From Deltaproteobacteria bacterium (lineage in GTDB: Bacteria; Desulfobacterota; Binatia; Binatales; Binataceae), in NCBI GenBank assembly GCA_021780225.1, contig JAJXZF010000023.1:1-64000 (forward strand): DNA of 64,000 bases, in the 5' to 3' direction. Positions within the stretch are counted from its first letter, which is position 1. Each line of letters opens with the position of its first letter. Under the pieces are notes generated by a model. It saw only the letters and a program-made list of their open reading frames with translations. It ran no database searches and was not told the DNA's origin. Made by a program: the position numbers and the translations under genes. Below are positions 11,485 to 20,600 of the stretch, one piece after another.

Positions 11485-12621
11485 CTACTGTTCCGCGGTC
11501 TTCGCCGGATGAGCCGATGGAGCCGTGGAAGCGGTTTTTTCGCCGCCGCCGGCACGCGCCAATTCTTCGTCGATCATCGCGGCCATGCTCGCCTGCGATT
11601 CGACGCCGACCATCTGGCGGCCGTTGATAAAGAAGGTGGGCGTGCCGGTCACGCCGAGCCGCTCGCCCTCGGCCTGATCGGCGCGGACGCCCGCGACGAC
11701 TTTTCTCTGCTTGAAACAGGAGTCGAACTTTTTGGCGTCCAGCCCGAGTTTCGCCGCGGTCTGTTGCAGCGACGCGGGATCGAGCTTGCCCTGATCCGCG
11801 AACATCGCGTCGTGAAACTGCCAGAATTTATTCTGCTCCGCCGCGCAACGCCCCGCCACCGCGGCGTCGAGCGCATGCGCATGCATCCCGAGCGGGAAAT
11901 CCATGTAGACGAATTTGATCCGATCGCCGTACTTGGTCCGAATCGCCGTGAGCGTGGGTTCAGCCGCCCGGCAGAACGGACATTGAAAGTCTGAAAACTC
12001 CACGATCGTGACCGGCGCGTCCTTGCCGCCCGACCACGGATGGCCGGCGCTCGCGACCTGCTCGCGCGGCGCTTCGAGCGCCATTTTGACGTGATTGTCG
12101 GCGCGCAGCTTGTCCATCAGCGCGTCGCGCCGTTGCTGGTCGTAATGGCGCTGCAAGGCGGAAATCAGCGGAGCCTGAATCTGTTCGTAGGGCTTGTGCC
12201 CCGTCTGGGCGTCCAGCCCGGCCTTGTGCGCATCGTAATATTTGCGCGCGTCGGCCGCGGTTACGGTCGATCCCTTGGGATGAATCTGCGCATCGAGATA
12301 GGCGGCGGACGTCATGTGCGCCTTTTTCGCGGCGTGATCGATCAGATACTTGTCGATCATCGAATCGAGCGCGCGCTTGCGTAATTCGTAGCGCTGATTC
12401 GAACTGATCTCGTCGATCACCCGCGCGTCAACTTCGCTCTGGGTAATCCGATGGCCATCGATGGTCGCAAGCACCGGATCCGCGCCGCGGCTCGCATTCG
12501 CCGCGGCCGCCGGCGCCGCCGCCATCAACGCGCATCCCAGGCCAATCGCGCACGCCGCGAGCCATGCTTGCGCAAGCGGTCGCGGTCTCGGGCGGGCGCC
12601 ATGCGATCGATTCGATTCCAT
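11485..12621 (-). CDS. Periplasmic DsbA-family thioredoxin with N-terminal SurA-like domain
   Basis: This exported thiol oxidoreductase or disulfide isomerase has 378 residues. After an N-terminal signal peptide (AWLAACAIGLGCALMAAAPAAAA), residues about 48-170 look like the SurA/PpiC N-terminal chaperone fold (ATIDGHRITQSEVDARV, then LIDHAAKKAHM). Residues about 195-360 are a DsbA-like thioredoxin fold with the active site CPFC near residues 214-217, and the cis-proline loop GVTGTPTFFING. The fusion suggests a protein that binds unfolded clients and handles their disulfides. An AGAGG ribosome site lies 7-8 bases before the ATG. It is followed by gor on the same strand, and the first gene to the right, coaBC, is divergent. 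Confidence 0.88.
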   Translation of the reverse strand: MESNRSHGARPRPRPLAQAWLAACAIGLGCALMAAAPAAAANASRGADPVLATIDGHRITQSEVDARVIDEISSNQRYELRKRALDSMIDKYLIDHAAKKAHMTSAAYLDAQIHPKGSTVTAADARKYYDAHKAGLDAQTGHKPYEQIQAPLISALQRHYDQQRRDALMDKLRADNHVKMALEAPREQVASAGHPWSGGKDAPVTIVEFSDFQCPFCRAAEPTLTAIRTKYGDRIKFVYMDFPLGMHAHALDAAVAGRCAAEQNKFWQFHDAMFADQGKLDPASLQQTAAKLGLDAKKFDSCFKQRKVVAGVRADQAEGERLGVTGTPTFFINGRQMVGVESQASMAAMIDEELARAGGGEKTASTAPSAHPAKTAEQ

Positions 12622-12784
12622 GCATCAACCTCTTCTCGATACGGCGGCGTCATTCGCCGTCCGTTATCGATCGATAATAGCATCGGTCCGGCCCTGTGTC
12701 GTGACGAATGTGCAAAGCCTGTATAACTTTTGCCGCGCCACACCGCTCTTTCATTTTCGCCGCGCCCCTCGCTACAATTCGAGC

Positions 12785-14017
12785 ATGTCCGCGCTTCGGA
12801 ACAAGACGATTTTGCTCGGCGTCGGCGGCGGAATCGCCGCGTACAAAGCGTGCGAGCTGGTGCGCCTGCTGATCAACCGCGAGGCGCGCGTGCGCGTGAT
12901 GCTCACTCCGAACGCGGCGCACTTCGTCACTCCGCTCACCCTGCAGGCGCTCAGCCTGAATCCCGTATCGATCGACACTTTCGACCTGACGCACGAATCT
13001 GAAATCGGCCATATCCGGCTCGCCGACACCGCCGACGCGATCGTCATCGCGCCAGCCACCGCCGACCTCATCGCGAAGGCCGCCGCCGGCATCGCGGACA
13101 CGCTCGTCACGACCGTCCTGCTCGCGGCGCGCTGCCCGATCGGGTTTGCGCCCGCGATGAACGTGCACATGTACGAGCATCCGACGGTCGCCGAAAATCT
13201 GGGAAAACTCCAATCGCGCGGCGCCGCGATTATCGAACCGGCGTCGGGCGCGCTCGCCTGCGGCTACGAAGGTCACGGCAGGCTCGCGGAGCCGGCGGCG
13301 ATCGTCGAAGAAATCGAGCGGATGCTGACGCGCAAGGACCTCGCCGCAGAGCGGATTCTGATCACCGCCGGCCCGACCCAGGAGGCGATCGATCCGGTGC
13401 GCTTCGTGTCGAACCGCTCCACCGGCAAGATGGGCTTCGCGATCGCGCGGGCGGCGTGGCGGCGGGGCGCGGCGGTGCGGCTGGTCGCCGGTCCCTCGGC
13501 GCTGGCGACGCCGCGCGGCGTCGAACGGATCGATACGGTGAGCGCGGCGGAGATGCTGAGCGCAACCTCGCGCAATTTTCCCTGGTGTTCGTCGCTGATC
13601 ATGGCGGCGGCCGTCGCGGATTTCCGCCCGCGCGAGCCGGCGGCGCAGAAACTCAAGAAAAATTCGCGCGGCCTCGCGCTCGACCTTGCGCCGATCGCCG
13701 ACGAACTGCCGCGCCTGGCGGCGCGCAAAGGCGGCAGAATTCTGATCGGCTTCGCGGCTGAAACCGAAGACCTCGAAGTCAACGCGCTCGACAAGCTCCG
13801 CCGCAAACGGCTCGACATGATTGTCGGCAATGACGTGTCGCGCTCTGACGCGGGCTTCGCGGTCGATACCAATATCGTTACAATTCTCGACTCCGACGGC
13901 CGCGTCGAAACCACGCCCAAGCTCAGCAAGGACGAAGTCGCCGACGTGATTCTCGATCGGCTCATCGCGCGGCGCGCCGGCAAACCGCGCTCCGCCGCGC
14001 TGCGCGCCTCCCGCTGA
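12785..14017 (+). CDS. coaBC: Bifunctional phosphopantothenoylcysteine decarboxylase / phosphopantothenate-cysteine ligase
   Basis: This enzyme of 410 residues carries out two successive steps of coenzyme A synthesis. The N-terminal FMN flavoprotein (CoaC, residues about 1-185) shows GGGIAAYKACELVR and the substrate motif PAMNVHMYEH. The C-terminal CoaB ligase shows TAGPTQEAIDPVRFVSN, RSTGKMG and the KLKKN motif that corresponds to the KIKK loop. The ATG at 12785 is chosen because it fits the conserved CoaC start; the frame stays open for another 324 bases upstream, but that stretch encodes nothing recognisable. The length agrees with the family norm of about 400 residues. Confidence 0.94.
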   Translation: MSALRNKTILLGVGGGIAAYKACELVRLLINREARVRVMLTPNAAHFVTPLTLQALSLNPVSIDTFDLTHESEIGHIRLADTADAIVIAPATADLIAKAAAGIADTLVTTVLLAARCPIGFAPAMNVHMYEHPTVAENLGKLQSRGAAIIEPASGALACGYEGHGRLAEPAAIVEEIERMLTRKDLAAERILITAGPTQEAIDPVRFVSNRSTGKMGFAIARAAWRRGAAVRLVAGPSALATPRGVERIDTVSAAEMLSATSRNFPWCSSLIMAAAVADFRPREPAAQKLKKNSRGLALDLAPIADELPRLAARKGGRILIGFAAETEDLEVNALDKLRRKRLDMIVGNDVSRSDAGFAVDTNIVTILDSDGRVETTPKLSKDEVADVILDRLIARRAGKPRSAALRASR

Positions 14018-14105
14018 TCGGCATTATTTTCGCGTTGCCGGCGCGCGCTTCAGCGTCGCGCCTGCGCCGCCGCGGGCGCACTCGCGTCCGCATTCCAAAA
14101 GCGAA

Positions 14106-15029
14106 TCAACGATTGTTCTGGTCGAACGGATTGCGCTCCAGATGCGCCAATAAATCGGCAAGCATCGAGTCCGCCAAAGCGTCGGCGGCGCTTTCCGCCT
14201 GACCGCCCAGCCGCATCAGCTTCTGCAGATTGCGCCGGGAATCCGCCGCGCCCGCGATCGCCGCGGCGCCCATCGGATCGTACCGGCAGCAGCGCGCGGC
14301 GCCGTGCGCGGCCAGCACCTCATCGATCGCGTCCGCCGACGCCGCAAGAAACAGCTCCGCCTCGCGCGCCGGCACGCCCGCGGCTGCGCCGACCGCGCTG
14401 AGCGCGCGATGCCATTCCCGGATCCGCCGCAAACCACCGTCGAAAATCATCCGATGCGCGCGGAAGCCGACCAAGGGAGAATCGACCGCACGCTTCAGCA
14501 TCCGGTCAAGCGGTTTGAAATCGAGGTTGAGCAGCCTCAGCAGCAATTCGCGATAGTCTGCCGGATGCAGGCCGTCGAAGCGCGCCTCTTCGAGAATATG
14601 GCTGCCGATTCCGTGGCGAAAATAACCAACGAATCGGGCCGGCAGATAATAATTATGCGCGACGACGTCAGCCGCCAGATGCGCCAGATAGCCAAGCGCG
14701 AACGCCTGCTCGCGATCGCCGCGCGCCGCGTCAAGCAGGCCGGTCCCGGTCGTCCAGTTGTGCGAATGGCGGCGCAAGCGGCTCTGCAAACGGCGCCCCT
14801 GGACAATGTCGGGCGCCAATCCGCCATACAGGAACACCTCCGGCAGATTCGCAAGCGCCGCATAGACCGGCGCGCCGTCGGATATCGAGGCCAGGGTTTG
14901 CACGCCAAGGACAATATGCGTGACGGGACCCCACGCCAGCGCCGGCGCCGGATCGAGCGCAATCAGCGCCAATGCAATCGCAAATATCGCCGCGATAATC
15001 ATCCACCTGCCGCGCCGCTCGCGCCCCAT
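14106..15029 (-). CDS. Secreted zinc-dependent phospholipase C-like protein
   Basis: This is a predicted exported protein of 307 residues. After a signal peptide (MIIAAIFAIALALIALDPAPALA), the mature protein would begin at or near AWGPVTH. The zinc phospholipase C/S1-P1-like fold uses an N-terminal Trp and histidines as zinc ligands, and the expected motifs follow: RRHSHNW and the helix HLAADVVAHNYYLP. The substrate is unknown; many bacterial members are annotated only by this fold. It is divergent from the uracil-DNA glycosylase gene, with just 32 bp between the start codons. An internal ATG at residue 10 would give a more standard signal peptide. Confidence 0.78.
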   Translation of the reverse strand: MGRERRGRWMIIAAIFAIALALIALDPAPALAWGPVTHIVLGVQTLASISDGAPVYAALANLPEVFLYGGLAPDIVQGRRLQSRLRRHSHNWTTGTGLLDAARGDREQAFALGYLAHLAADVVAHNYYLPARFVGYFRHGIGSHILEEARFDGLHPADYRELLLRLLNLDFKPLDRMLKRAVDSPLVGFRAHRMIFDGGLRRIREWHRALSAVGAAAGVPAREAELFLAASADAIDEVLAAHGAARCCRYDPMGAAAIAGAADSRRNLQKLMRLGGQAESAADALADSMLADLLAHLERNPFDQNNR

Positions 15030-15061
15030 CCAGCCGATCGGCTATCCTCGGCTCCGATCCT

Positions 15062-15955
15062 ATGAGCATCCGCTCCGACCCGCCACCCGGCGCGATCCTG
15101 CTCGCGTCGCTTCGCGACTATGTCGAACAGCTTCGCGAAGAAGGACTCGAAGGCCCGCCCGCCGTGGAATCATCCGCGGCGCCGCATCAAAGCCCGCGTA
15201 GTCAAACGGTCGGCGAACCGCCGCAGGAACCGACCGCAGCGCCGCTAGCGGCGGCATCCAAGGCTCCCGCCGACGACGACCGTCCGGCGGCGCCGCCCGC
15301 CGTCGCCCGTGCGTCAAGTGCGGCGCCGCGGTCGGCGCCCGATGATCTGTTCTATCTTTATCCTGGACTCGAAAAGACCGCCGACCTTGCCGCGCTGCGT
15401 GAATTCATCGGCGATTGCACGCGATGCAAACTTGCGCCGAAGCGCACCAACCTGGTCTTCGGCGTGGGCAATCCGTCCACCGAGCTGATGTTCGTCGGCG
15501 AGGCGCCTGGAGCCGACGAAGACGCCCGCGGCGAGCCGTTCGTCGGCCGCGCCGGCCAGCTTCTGACCGACATCATCGAGCGCGGCATGGGCATGACGCG
15601 GGCCGAGGTTTACATCTGCAACGTGATCAAGTGCCGGCCGCCGGAAAATCGCAATCCCGAGCCCGACGAAGTCGCGGCTTGCGAACCGTTTCTGTTCCGG
15701 CAGATCGATCTCGTGCGGCCGCGCGTGATCGTCGGCCTCGGCGCCTTCGCAGTGCAGGCGCTATTGAAGGCAAAGACGCCTATCAGCAAACTGCGCGGGA
15801 ATTGGCAGGATTTCCGCGGCATCCGGATGATGCCGACGTTCCATCCGGCCTACCTGCTGCGCAATCCCGCCGACAAGCGGCTGGTCTGGGCGGATATTCA
15901 GGAAGTGATGCGCGAACTGGGGCGTCCGTTGCCGTCACGCGGCCCCCGCCGCTAG
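15062..15955 (+). CDS. Uracil-DNA glycosylase, family 4 (iron-sulfur)
   Basis: This DNA repair enzyme of 297 residues removes uracil arising from cytosine deamination. The catalytic part starts at about residue 110. The four cluster-ligand cysteines are Cys119, Cys122, Cys191 and Cys207, and the 16-residue distance between the last two matches the thermophilic enzymes. Motif A reads GEAPGADED and motif B reads HPAYLLRNP. The first about 100 residues are an Ala/Pro-rich, probably disordered extension. The stop codon TAG at 15953 abuts a repeat element directly. Confidence 0.92.
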   Translation: MSIRSDPPPGAILLASLRDYVEQLREEGLEGPPAVESSAAPHQSPRSQTVGEPPQEPTAAPLAAASKAPADDDRPAAPPAVARASSAAPRSAPDDLFYLYPGLEKTADLAALREFIGDCTRCKLAPKRTNLVFGVGNPSTELMFVGEAPGADEDARGEPFVGRAGQLLTDIIERGMGMTRAEVYICNVIKCRPPENRNPEPDEVAACEPFLFRQIDLVRPRVIVGLGAFAVQALLKAKTPISKLRGNWQDFRGIRMMPTFHPAYLLRNPADKRLVWADIQEVMRELGRPLPSRGPRR

Positions 15956-16246
15956 TGTGGCGTCCCTTGAAACCTTTACCAAAGAATCGCAGCGGACCGG
16001 GATTCTTCGCTCGGCAGCCTCGCTCAGAATGACAACCAAAACGCTTCATCAGGTCATTCTGAGCCGGTCCTGAGCGCAACGCGGGACGCCGCGAAGAATA
16101 CCGCTCCGCGTGGATGCCCGGATCAAGTCCGGGCATGACCAACTCGGTTCGTCATTGCCGGGCCAAGACCCGGCAATCCATCCCTTGCCGCCCCGCGATG
16201 GGCCGCCTCCGTGCCGAGCTGACAAGGCAATTTACGGGACGCCACA
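15956..16246. mobile_element. MITE-like element with 11-bp terminal inverted repeats
   Basis: The 291-bp non-coding element begins with TGTGGCGTCCC, the base after the glycosylase stop codon, and ends with the exact reverse complement GGGACGCCACA. Inside are a pair of oppositely oriented A units (16001-16034 and 16053-16099: GATTCTTCGC...CAGAATGACA and its inverse) and a pair of palindromic B units (16112-16139 and 16151-16179, cores CCCGGATCAAGTCCGGG and CCGGGCCAAGACCCGG). No transposase frame is present, so any movement would need help in trans. Flanking bases are TAG on the left and ATAG on the right; a target duplication is not clear. A related copy lies at 51215-51360. Confidence 0.6.
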
Positions 16247-16316
16247 ATAGCCGCGCGAAAAAGATCAGAGCCGCCGGCCGCCGCATTCGACTTCACGGCG
16301 GGCGGCAAGCCGCGGA

Positions 16317-17078
16317 CTACTGCGCGACATAGCCGCCGTCCACCGGCATCGGCAGCCCCGTCACGAACGACGACGCATCCGAGCACAACCACAAAACCGC
16401 CTCGGCAATTTCTTCCGGCTTGCCCATGCGATGCATCGGCTCGGCGGCGAAGATCTGCTCTTCGTTGAAGGAACCGCGATCAAGCACTCGCTCGACCATC
16501 GGCGTGCGGATAAAGCCGGGACAGACCGCGTTGACGCGAATTCCGCGCTGCGCGAATTCGAGCGCCGCCGTTTTGGTCAATCCCGCGACGCCGTGCTTGG
16601 CGGCGACATAGGCAGGCCCGCCCGCGAGTCCGATCAGACCGGCCACCGACGAGGTGTTGACGATTGAGCCGCCGCCCTGCTTGAGCATCTGCACGATTTC
16701 GTACTTCATGCAGTAGAAAACGCCGCTCAGGTTGATCGCGATCACGCGATCCCAATTCTCCAGCAGGCATTCCGCCGTGTTGGTCATCCGGCCCGCGATG
16801 CCCGCGTTGTTGAAGGCGCAATCCAGCCGGCCGTGCGCGGCGGCGATTTTTGCGATCAGCGCTTCGACCTGCGCAGGATTCGACATGTCGGCGGCGTGGA
16901 ACTCGGCCGCGCCGCCCGCGTCACGAATCTCCTTGGCGGCGCGCTCGCCGCCTTCGGCGTTGTAGTCGGCGATCACAACGCGCGCGCCCTCGCGTCCGAA
17001 CAACAACGCGGTCGCCCGCCCGATTCCCGAACCGCCGCCGGTGATCAATGAAACTTTGCCTTCGACTCGACCTGCCAT
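16317..17078 (-). CDS. Short-chain dehydrogenase/reductase (classical SDR)
   Basis: This is an NAD(P)-dependent oxidoreductase of 253 residues. The cofactor motif TGGGSGIG lies at residues 13-20, NNAG in the middle, the catalytic Ser in NTSSVAG and YVAAK around residue 155, and the C-terminus ends in the common PVDGG form. An acidic residue at the end of the second strand (VIADYN) favours NAD(H). The ATG at 17078 has a GAGGAG ribosome site about 9 bases upstream; an upstream in-frame start is unlikely. It is the last gene of the minus-strand series thiO-receiver-lhr-DUF309-SDR, 75 bp after DUF309. The substrate cannot be deduced. Confidence 0.88.
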   Translation of the reverse strand: MAGRVEGKVSLITGGGSGIGRATALLFGREGARVVIADYNAEGGERAAKEIRDAGGAAEFHAADMSNPAQVEALIAKIAAAHGRLDCAFNNAGIAGRMTNTAECLLENWDRVIAINLSGVFYCMKYEIVQMLKQGGGSIVNTSSVAGLIGLAGGPAYVAAKHGVAGLTKTAALEFAQRGIRVNAVCPGFIRTPMVERVLDRGSFNEEQIFAAEPMHRMGKPEEIAEAVLWLCSDASSFVTGLPMPVDGGYVAQ

Positions 17079-17153
17079 GATTTCTTCTCCTCGTATGTGA
17101 CAAATCCCTGCTTCATATCGCCGATTACGCACGAGTCCGCAAGCCCGCTTCGA

Positions 17154-17519
17154 TCAACCGGTCGAGGACTGCTCGATACGCCGCAACCGCGGCCGCATCT
17201 CCGGCATGTCTGATGCGCTGAAGCAGCGCTCGAGCGCGGCGCGGAGTTGTTCGAGCGCAAGACCGCGATACGTATCCGGCGCGGATCGGAGTTTGCCCCG
17301 TGCCTTTTCCCAAAGCCGGGCCGCGCCGCGCGGATTATTCCGTTCGCGATGAAGCAGGGCGGCGGCGGCCTGAATCAGGCCCTGCACGATACCGCGGTCG
17401 GGTTCTGGCGCGCCGAGCCAGATTCGCTCCCACGCTTCGTGGGCCTCGAAATAGCGCCCGGCGTTGAACAAATCCACGCCGCGCCACAAGCCCGTCTCGA
17501 ATTCCCGCTCGGAATGCAT
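17154..17519 (-). CDS. DUF309 family protein
   Basis: This is a small helical protein of 121 residues. The DUF309 signature is clear: FNAGRYFEAHEAWERIW near the N-terminus, followed by GIVQGLIQAAAALLH. The conserved His-Glu pair (EAHE) suggests a metal site, but the biochemical role of the family is not established. ATG at 17519 is chosen; a GTG four codons upstream is possible. The gene lies 96 bp downstream of lhr on the same strand. Confidence 0.82.
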   Translation of the reverse strand: MHSEREFETGLWRGVDLFNAGRYFEAHEAWERIWLGAPEPDRGIVQGLIQAAAALLHRERNNPRGAARLWEKARGKLRSAPDTYRGLALEQLRAALERCFSASDMPEMRPRLRRIEQSSTG

Positions 17520-17615
17520 CGCAGTTCGCACCCGCGCGCCGTGCCTGACGGGCGCGGAGGGATACCTCCACTATTGCGCCGCGCGCGAACCGCTCGGCAA
17601 GCGTGGAAGCGCGCG

Positions 17616-20600
17616 TCAGCCGCCGCGGGCCGCGTTGGCAAGAGCGCGGCGGGGCGCGGGACCGGGCAGACCGTCGCGCACCAGCGCGCGGCCGTCGGAA
17701 TGAAATCCGATCGCGGCCAGCGCCGGCACGCGATCGGATTCGAGCGCCGCCGCGCCGTCGATAGTTTCGATCGCGAGCTTGGGACGCAGTTTGATCAGCG
17801 CCGCGAGCGCCGCCGCGAAATCGCGCTCGCTCAGCTCGGCGCCGCCGAGCAAGGCGCGTCCCGCCAGTCCGAGCAGCATCCGCCCGGAGCGCATCACGAG
17901 GAAATTTCCCGGCTCGCGCGCGATCCCGCACGCGGGGGCGAGCCATCCGCACGGATTCGCGGGATCCGCGGTGCAAAGCGCAAGCGGCTCGGCGGACACG
18001 TCCTCGACGCGCGCCGCGCGCAACATTTCGAGCGCTTCGGGCAAGGCGTATTGCTCGCCGCCAAGTCCATGGACGAAATAACCGCGGCGGATGGTTCCCG
18101 CGTATTCCATCCGGCGCAGCGCAAAAATCAGTTCGCGCCACGGCGGCGCGGTTTCGTCCGCGGCGGCCATCTCGCGCGTCAGCACGCCATTGCGTTCGAG
18201 CAGCTCAAGCGCCGCGCCGCGCATCGCGTCGGAGTCGCCGGCATCGTCGTTCGATTCGGGCCGGGCTTCGGGCAGAACCGGCGCCCAGCGTCCGGCGACG
18301 CTCGATTTCAGGCGGGCGCGGATCGCCGCGTCGCGCTTGAGGCCCTCGCGCGATCCATCGCCGGTCAGCGCGGCGCGCGCGGCCTGCCCGCCAGCGAGCA
18401 TCCGCAACGGCCCAAAGCTGTCGTTCGAGGCGCGACCGAGGGCGGCCAGGCGCCAAAGCGCCCGCAGGGCGTCGCGTTCGGAAAGATTCGCCCGTTCCGC
18501 CAGCTCGTCGAGAAATTGCGCTCCGCCCGCGCGGAGCGCGGCGTCGGCCGCGGCCAGGCGCGGATCGTCGCGCACGCGCGCGTCACTTTCGCCGCCGGCA
18601 AAATTCCGGATTCCGCCGCGCCGGCGCACAAAGCGGATTTTCGCGGGAACCGGGCCGGCTTCCGCGTCAGGCGCGTCGTCATGCGCGGCGACCCATCGCC
18701 ACGCCCCCGACGCGCAGGCGAGGTCGAGCAGTTCGGGCCGGTATCCTAGGATGCGCGCGGGCAGCAGCGCGCGCTCCCAGACCGCCGGCGCGAAAGCCAT
18801 CCCTTCGAGCCGCCGCAAAACTTCCGCGACGCTATCGACAATGGGCGGCAGGCCGGCGCCGATTTGCAGCCAGCGCAGCCGAAACGCCGCGAAGGCGCGC
18901 GCGTCCGCAGGCTCGGCCTCGGCGCGGAGACGGCTCAGCGTATGGCGATGCAGCCGATGGAGCACGTACCGATCGCACCATTGCGGCGGCGCTCCCGCGA
19001 GCACGGGCGCGGTGAAATTGCCGCGAAAGATCGCGCCGCGCGCCTCGAGTCCAATCAGGATGCGCTCCGCTTCGGCGGCCGCTATTCCGACCCGCCCGGC
19101 GATTTCCGCTGCGGCCGCCGGCAGCGCCGCCGCCATCGCGCGCCGCACGATTTCAGTGAGCGCCGCGTCGCGATCGGCGCCGCCCGCCGGATGCGGAAAC
19201 AAACGGCCCTGCATGTCGATCGCATCGGGATAGGCGGCGGCGTACAGCGCCGCGTCCTCGGCTGCGAGCAGCATCGCGAGGCCGCCGGGCGTGCGCCGCA
19301 TCCGTAAAACGCGCCCGGATTGTTCGAGCTGATCGGCAAGCTTGAGGACGGCGTCGCCAAGCGCGCGCAGTTCCGGCGTCGCAATCGCGCCGCGTTCGCG
19401 AATCAGCTCGTGCAGTTCGTCGGAATTGCGCGGGCGATAGCCGGCCGCGGTTCCATCGAGTTCGGCGCCGACGCGCGCGATCGCCTCGGCGGCGATCATG
19501 CCCGAGAGATCGTCCGCACGGAAAACCTCTTCGGCCAGCGCGCGATTCATCGTCACCGAACGGCTGCGGCGGTCGGCGCGCTCGCCGCCGTCGAGGAACG
19601 AATAGTCCCACGCCAGCAGGATGCGCTGCGCGAAGACCGAGGGCGCGACGCTGTCGACCAGGCGCACGCGCACGTCGCCGCGCTCGATTCCGGCGAGCAT
19701 CGCGGCCAGGCCGTCGGCGTCGGCCGATTCCCGCAGGCACTCGCGCATCGTTTCGGCGACGACAAAATGATCCGGAATTTCGATCGTGGGCGGACGGTTT
19801 TCGAAGCAGGCGTTGCGGCGCGGGAAGATCGCCGCGATCAGCTCCTGCGTGCGCATCCGCTGCAGCCACGCCGGCACCTTGCGTCCGCCGAGCGAACGCA
19901 TCACGCCAAGCGCGCGCGTCGCGACGTGGCGGAAACGCACCTCGAACATCGGCGCGTCGAGCATCGCCTGCCCGAGCACGCCGGCCGCGCGGCGCGAATC
20001 GAGCATCGCGAGCAGATCGCCCAGCTCGAAGCTGTGGCGCGAATTGAGCGCGAGCAGCGCGGCGTCGTCGATCGCGGAGGCCTGAATTTCGAAATCGAAC
20101 GACTGGCACAGGCGCTTGCGCAGCGCGAGGCCGAGGCCGCGATTGAAGCGGATTCCGAACGGCGCGTGGATCACGACCTGCGTGCCGCCCACCCCGTCGA
20201 AAAACCGCTCGACCACGATCGTCCGTTCGTCGGGCACGACGCCCAGCGCGGCGACGCCGCGGCGAATCCACGCCACCGCCTGCACGGCGGCGTTTTCGTC
20301 GAGCGCGCAGGCCGCTTGCATCCAGTTGACGGCGCGCGCTTCGCCCTCTTCGCCGGCCGCGGCCATCCGGGCGATCTCGCGGCGCAGTTCGGTGACTTCC
20401 GCCGAAAGCGCGGCGGAGCGGCCGCCGGCCTCGGTCTGCCAGAACGGCAGCGACGGCGCCATCCCGGGGGCCGGCTCGACCAGCAGGCGGTTTTTCGAGA
20501 TGCCGAGGATCCGCCACGGCATCGAGCCGAGCGAAAAAATGTCGCCGCGCGACGATTCTTGCGCGAAGTCCTCTTCGACATCGCCGATCTTGCGTCCTTC

